From NCBI GenBank assembly GCA_026197015.1, contig JAPHRB010000153.1, positions 1 through 9,944 on the forward strand: a DNA stretch of 9,944 bases. Reading direction: 5' to 3'. Source of the stretch: Gammaproteobacteria bacterium (GTDB lineage Bacteria > Pseudomonadota > Gammaproteobacteria > SZUA-229). Below are positions 7,257 to 9,944 of the stretch, one piece after another (the first letter of the stretch is position 1; each line of letters begins with the position of its first letter). The notes below the pieces were generated by a model. It was not told the DNA's origin and did no database searches. It saw nothing but the letters and a program-made list of their open reading frames with translations. Made by a program: the position numbers and the translations under genes.

Positions 7257-8861
7257 CTAATGACTAGTACCCGAAGATCTGTTAATTTTATTATATACGT
7301 TGTATTTACCTGATGGTTTTTTCATTGGCAAACGTTTAATTTCTTTAAAACTTTTAGCATCATAAACAATCACTTCTCCATCCATATCCCAAATACTCAA
7401 TAAAGCATGTTTCCCCTGTTTATCAAATTCAACATGAGCTGCAGTTTTACCTTTTACAGGCCTCAGGGTTTTAACAATTTCTAAAGTAGATTTATCTATT
7501 ATATGAACTGCATCTTTATTTGGACCAAAAAACACGTCTACCCAGGCATAAGCAGAATTCTCATGGCTACGCATAAAGAAACCTGGGCCCAGAGTTTTAA
7601 TCCGTTTAATCGTTTTCCAGCTTTGCATATCAATAATAGTCACCACACCTTCTTTAAGATTTGGCGTTGCGAGAACGGTATTACCTTTATACAACCAGGT
7701 AATACCAGAACTCATATGTGGCATACCTTTTAAATCGAGTGTTTTAATGGTACGGCCTAAATCAAGATCAAGCACTTTTGCCTGTTTATCCCGGGACGAG
7801 CCAATAATTAATTCATATGACTGATTAAAAAAGAAGTCATCTAAATAATCTTCAGTTTTAATTTTTCGTATGGGAAACTTATCTCTTGATCTGGATAAAC
7901 CTGCATTCTCACCTGAGTCTTCTCGATAATCATGCATCCATTTACCAAAACCCATAGGCGGTTCATCTTCATATGAAATTTCCCATACTTCTTTGATGTC
8001 TTTTAAAGCCGCTATAAATGTTTTCCTCGGTGCTGCATCATATACAGCACTCACCCTTGAACTATCACCCGCTTCATTGCGCACAGCAATGACTTTTACT
8101 GGTGATAAATCATCAGCAGATAATATAACTAATGTATGGGGTAAATAGTTTCCGGCAATAACATGTTTACCATCACTTGAAACCGCTACATTACGCATAT
8201 TTATACCAGCCCTTACTTCCGCAACCACAGTCAGGTTATATAAATCATATTTTGTTACCCAGCCATCACGTGAACCAAAATAGACATACCTTCCATCCGG
8301 AGAATATTTAGGGCCTCCATGTAATGCAAAACGTGATGCAAAACGATGTATAGGATTAAATGTATCCCCATCTAACACCGTTACATGATGGTCTCCTAAT
8401 TCAACCACCAGAAATATATTCATTGGATCAGCATCCCATACGGGTTTTGCTGGTAGTTTTTTGACTTCCGGATAAACAATCTGACTGCTTAATATGTCAT
8501 CCATATTCCACTTTGGCATCTCTAGCAAAGGGGTATAGATATAATCAACCAGCGACATAATTTCGCCTGTATCGAGTTTATCTTTGAACGAAGGCATTTG
8601 TGTGGCAGCTCTGCCTTCTGTAATAACTTTATGTGCCGCTTTCTGCTTTAGGCGTTTTAAATTTTCTGGTAATAACGCAGGCCCCATAAGACCTAATCTG
8701 TTTTCACCATGACAACTTGCACAGTGAGTTTTGAAATTTTCTTTTGTTTTTTGTACATGTTCAGGAAGTGAACCTGCCTGAACTATATTTATTGAAAAGC
8801 ATATAAGTATTATGACTGCTAGTTTATTCATAGAGATAGTTTTTTGTTTACCAGGTTGCAT
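7257..8861 (-). CDS. nirN: NirN-like cytochrome c / heme d1 propeller protein (dihydro-heme d1 dehydrogenase)
   Basis: Periplasmic protein of 534 residues (524 if the second Met is used). In the NirN family the enzyme oxidises dihydro-heme d1 to heme d1, the last step in making the cofactor of nitrite reductase NirS. After a signal peptide ending in VQA (residue 29) comes a cytochrome c domain with C47-A-S-C50-H51 and the likely axial M89 in ATQMPSF. An eight-bladed d1 propeller follows (about 140-534), with H181 in FALHGGPKYSPDGRY as the expected proximal d1 ligand and H382 and H433 as other candidate active-site histidines. The C-terminus KYNVYNK...GTSH is the NirN/NirF type and not the NirS type. 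The cytochrome c domain argues against NirF. Neither Met1 (8861) nor Met11 (8831) has a good ribosome site; Met11 gives a more typical signal peptide. The gene follows nirJ, a usual order for nir clusters. Confidence 0.87.
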   Translation of the reverse strand: MQPGKQKTISMNKLAVIILICFSINIVQAGSLPEHVQKTKENFKTHCASCHGENRLGLMGPALLPENLKRLKQKAAHKVITEGRAATQMPSFKDKLDTGEIMSLVDYIYTPLLEMPKWNMDDILSSQIVYPEVKKLPAKPVWDADPMNIFLVVELGDHHVTVLDGDTFNPIHRFASRFALHGGPKYSPDGRYVYFGSRDGWVTKYDLYNLTVVAEVRAGINMRNVAVSSDGKHVIAGNYLPHTLVILSADDLSPVKVIAVRNEAGDSSRVSAVYDAAPRKTFIAALKDIKEVWEISYEDEPPMGFGKWMHDYREDSGENAGLSRSRDKFPIRKIKTEDYLDDFFFNQSYELIIGSSRDKQAKVLDLDLGRTIKTLDLKGMPHMSSGITWLYKGNTVLATPNLKEGVVTIIDMQSWKTIKRIKTLGPGFFMRSHENSAYAWVDVFFGPNKDAVHIIDKSTLEIVKTLRPVKGKTAAHVEFDKQGKHALLSIWDMDGEVIVYDAKSFKEIKRLPMKKPSGKYNVYNKINRSSGTSH

Positions 8862-8870
8862 ATTAACTTA

Positions 8871-8953
8871 GTCATACCTGCGATGACAGGTATGCTGTGT
8901 CTTTTGATATTAAACTCACTAGATTCCAGCTAAAGGCTTGCTGGAGTAACACG
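8871..8953. repeat. Hairpin-rich intergenic repeat, diverged GTCATTCC-type palindromic element
   Basis: Between nirJ and nirN lies a pair of hairpins. The first is CATACCTG (8873-8880) with CAGGTATG (8887-8894), a perfect 8-bp stem with a 6-base loop. The second is ATTCCAGC (8923-8930) with GCTGGAGT (8940-8947), an 8-bp stem with one wobble pair and a 9-base loop. The layout GTCAT-[hairpin]-spacer-TAGATTCC-[hairpin]-ACG closely resembles the GTCATTCC/GGAATGACG palindromic repeats scattered through many proteobacterial genomes, here with several substitutions. A third small stem, GTCAT (8961-8965) with ATGAC (8975-8979), follows. Only one copy is in the window, so repeat status rests on resemblance. 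Confidence 0.5.
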
Positions 8954-9004
8954 CTACTTTGTCATCTAGTTATTATGACGTTGCTTATTTACGAATACGG
9001 CTTA

Positions 9005-9944
9005 CTATACCCGACTAATCTGAATATTTTTCAAACGTCCATCATAAGGTCTATTTTCAACTCGTCTATCTGATGTTACTACACCAATTTCCTCATCTGT
9101 TAAATAACAGGCTGGATCTTCTTCCCAGGGATCTCCAGTTAATTGATAAGCCCTAACCCGCGTATTACCACCACAGATGGCTTTATGTTTACAGGCGGCG
9201 CAACGGCCTTTTAAAGGTCTCTGTGCCTGTTTAAAACCCGCCATTAATGGATCAGATGTATCTTGCCAGATTTCTGAGAAAGCTCGCTCTTTTACATTAC
9301 CTAAATTATAGTCCCACCAGAATGTATCCGGATGCACATTACCCAGATTATCTATGTTTGAAATATTCACACCCGATGAATTGCCCCCCCAGTTCTCTAA
9401 ACGGGTTCTTAATTCATCTTCTTTTTGCTGATATATTTCAGGTATATTTTTTTTCGCCCATTGCATTAAAAAAACACCATCAGCATCATTATTACCTGTT
9501 ACAAATTCTCGTTCCTTACCTCTTTGAATATTGTCCCAACAGGTATCAAACAATAAATCCATAGCAGTGCGTGTAATTTTATGAAAAACATCATCTTTGC
9601 GATTTTTGTTACCACGTCCTGCATAGTTCAAATGAGAAAGATAGAATTTATCTATATCCCGCTCTTCCATCAAATTCAAAATATCCGGCAATTCAGCCAC
9701 TGTATCCTGAGTTAAGGTAAATCGCATGCCCACTTTTATGCCATTATCCTTGCACAAATCTATACCATGCATAGACTCTTTAAACGCACCCTGACGCTGT
9801 CTGAACAGATCATGGGTTTTTTCCATTCCATCAATACTAATTCCAACATAGTCATAACCTACATCCGCAATCTGTTTGATATTATCTTCTGTAATCAAAG
9901 TACCGTTAGTTGATAAACCCACGTAAAAGCCCATTTCTTTAGCA
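9005..9944 (-). CDS. nirJ: NirJ-like radical SAM protein of heme d1 biosynthesis (N-terminus beyond window)
   Basis: The reading frame stays open to the window edge; an in-frame ATG at 9934 is internal, because the codons before it (AKE) continue the strand leading into GFYVGLSTNGTLI. The part present is 312 residues. It shows the later half of a radical SAM barrel (STNGTL, YVGISIDG, GMRFTLTQ motifs) and a SPASM-like C-terminal iron-sulfur region with C245, C248, C254 and C276 (numbered from the ATG at 9934), in the GRCAACKHKAICGGN and EDPACYLTDEE contexts typical of NirJ. The CxxxCxxC cluster for SAM lies in the missing N-terminal part, about 70-80 residues by family length. NirJ acts in the cytoplasm on didecarboxysiroheme, removing propionate side chains on the way to heme d1. 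It is upstream of nirN with 143 bases between them, an unusually long and structured gap. Confidence 0.9.
   Translation of the reverse strand, partial: AKEMGFYVGLSTNGTLITEDNIKQIADVGYDYVGISIDGMEKTHDLFRQRQGAFKESMHGIDLCKDNGIKVGMRFTLTQDTVAELPDILNLMEERDIDKFYLSHLNYAGRGNKNRKDDVFHKITRTAMDLLFDTCWDNIQRGKEREFVTGNNDADGVFLMQWAKKNIPEIYQQKEDELRTRLENWGGNSSGVNISNIDNLGNVHPDTFWWDYNLGNVKERAFSEIWQDTSDPLMAGFKQAQRPLKGRCAACKHKAICGGNTRVRAYQLTGDPWEEDPACYLTDEEIGVVTSDRRVENRPYDGRLKNIQISRV

Noticed and set aside
7257..8861. Assignment as NirS (cytochrome cd1 nitrite reductase) or NirF
   Set aside because: The GTSH-type C-terminus and FALHGG motif differ from NirS, while the CASCH cytochrome c domain is not expected in NirF; NirN fits both.
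8871..8979. CRISPR-like repeat in the nirJ-nirN gap
   Set aside because: The hairpins are not direct repeats with regular spacers, and no cas gene is nearby.

Overview
The window looks like an AT-rich gammaproteobacterial chromosome segment. It encodes Gram-negative envelope proteins (a TonB-dependent outer-membrane receptor and several exported proteins), a HAMP-PAS-GGDEF-EAL protein, and the end of a heme d1 biosynthesis locus. The heme d1 genes imply a cytochrome cd1 (NirS-type) denitrifier. The class assignment is an inference from protein style; no rRNA or other marker is present.

Layout: (1) 1-367, plus strand: the 3' end of an unidentified gene with a C-terminal coiled coil, then a short reading frame that resembles only the C-terminal tail of citryl-CoA lyase/citrate synthase-like proteins. 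(2) 427-6152, minus strand: a three-gene set transcribed right to left, made of a periplasmic ABC-type substrate-binding protein without permease or ATPase, an inner-membrane CHASE8-like/HAMP/PAS/GGDEF/EAL protein, and a TonB-dependent receptor. (3) 6153-6744: AT-rich intergenic DNA with the likely promoter of that set, several palindromes, a possible 39-codon plus-strand gene or fossil of an exported protein, and an inverted repeat that may act as a terminator. (4) 6745-9944, minus strand: nirJ (cut by the window end), a 109-bp spacer carrying a hairpin-rich repeat, nirN, and a small secreted phospholipase A2-like protein.

How the genes may work together: NirJ (radical SAM, cytoplasm) and NirN (periplasmic cytochrome c / d1 propeller) act in making heme d1 for nitrite reductase. 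The phospholipase-like gene follows nirN on the same strand but has no known role in that pathway. The three genes of region 2 span outer membrane, periplasm and inner membrane. The simplest reading is a ligand-sensing circuit in which the receptor imports a ligand, the binding protein captures it, and the GGDEF-EAL protein converts it to a change in cyclic di-GMP. The ligand cannot be read from the sequence. This cassette is the most interesting content of the window; no CRISPR array, tRNA, rRNA, transposase or phage gene was seen.
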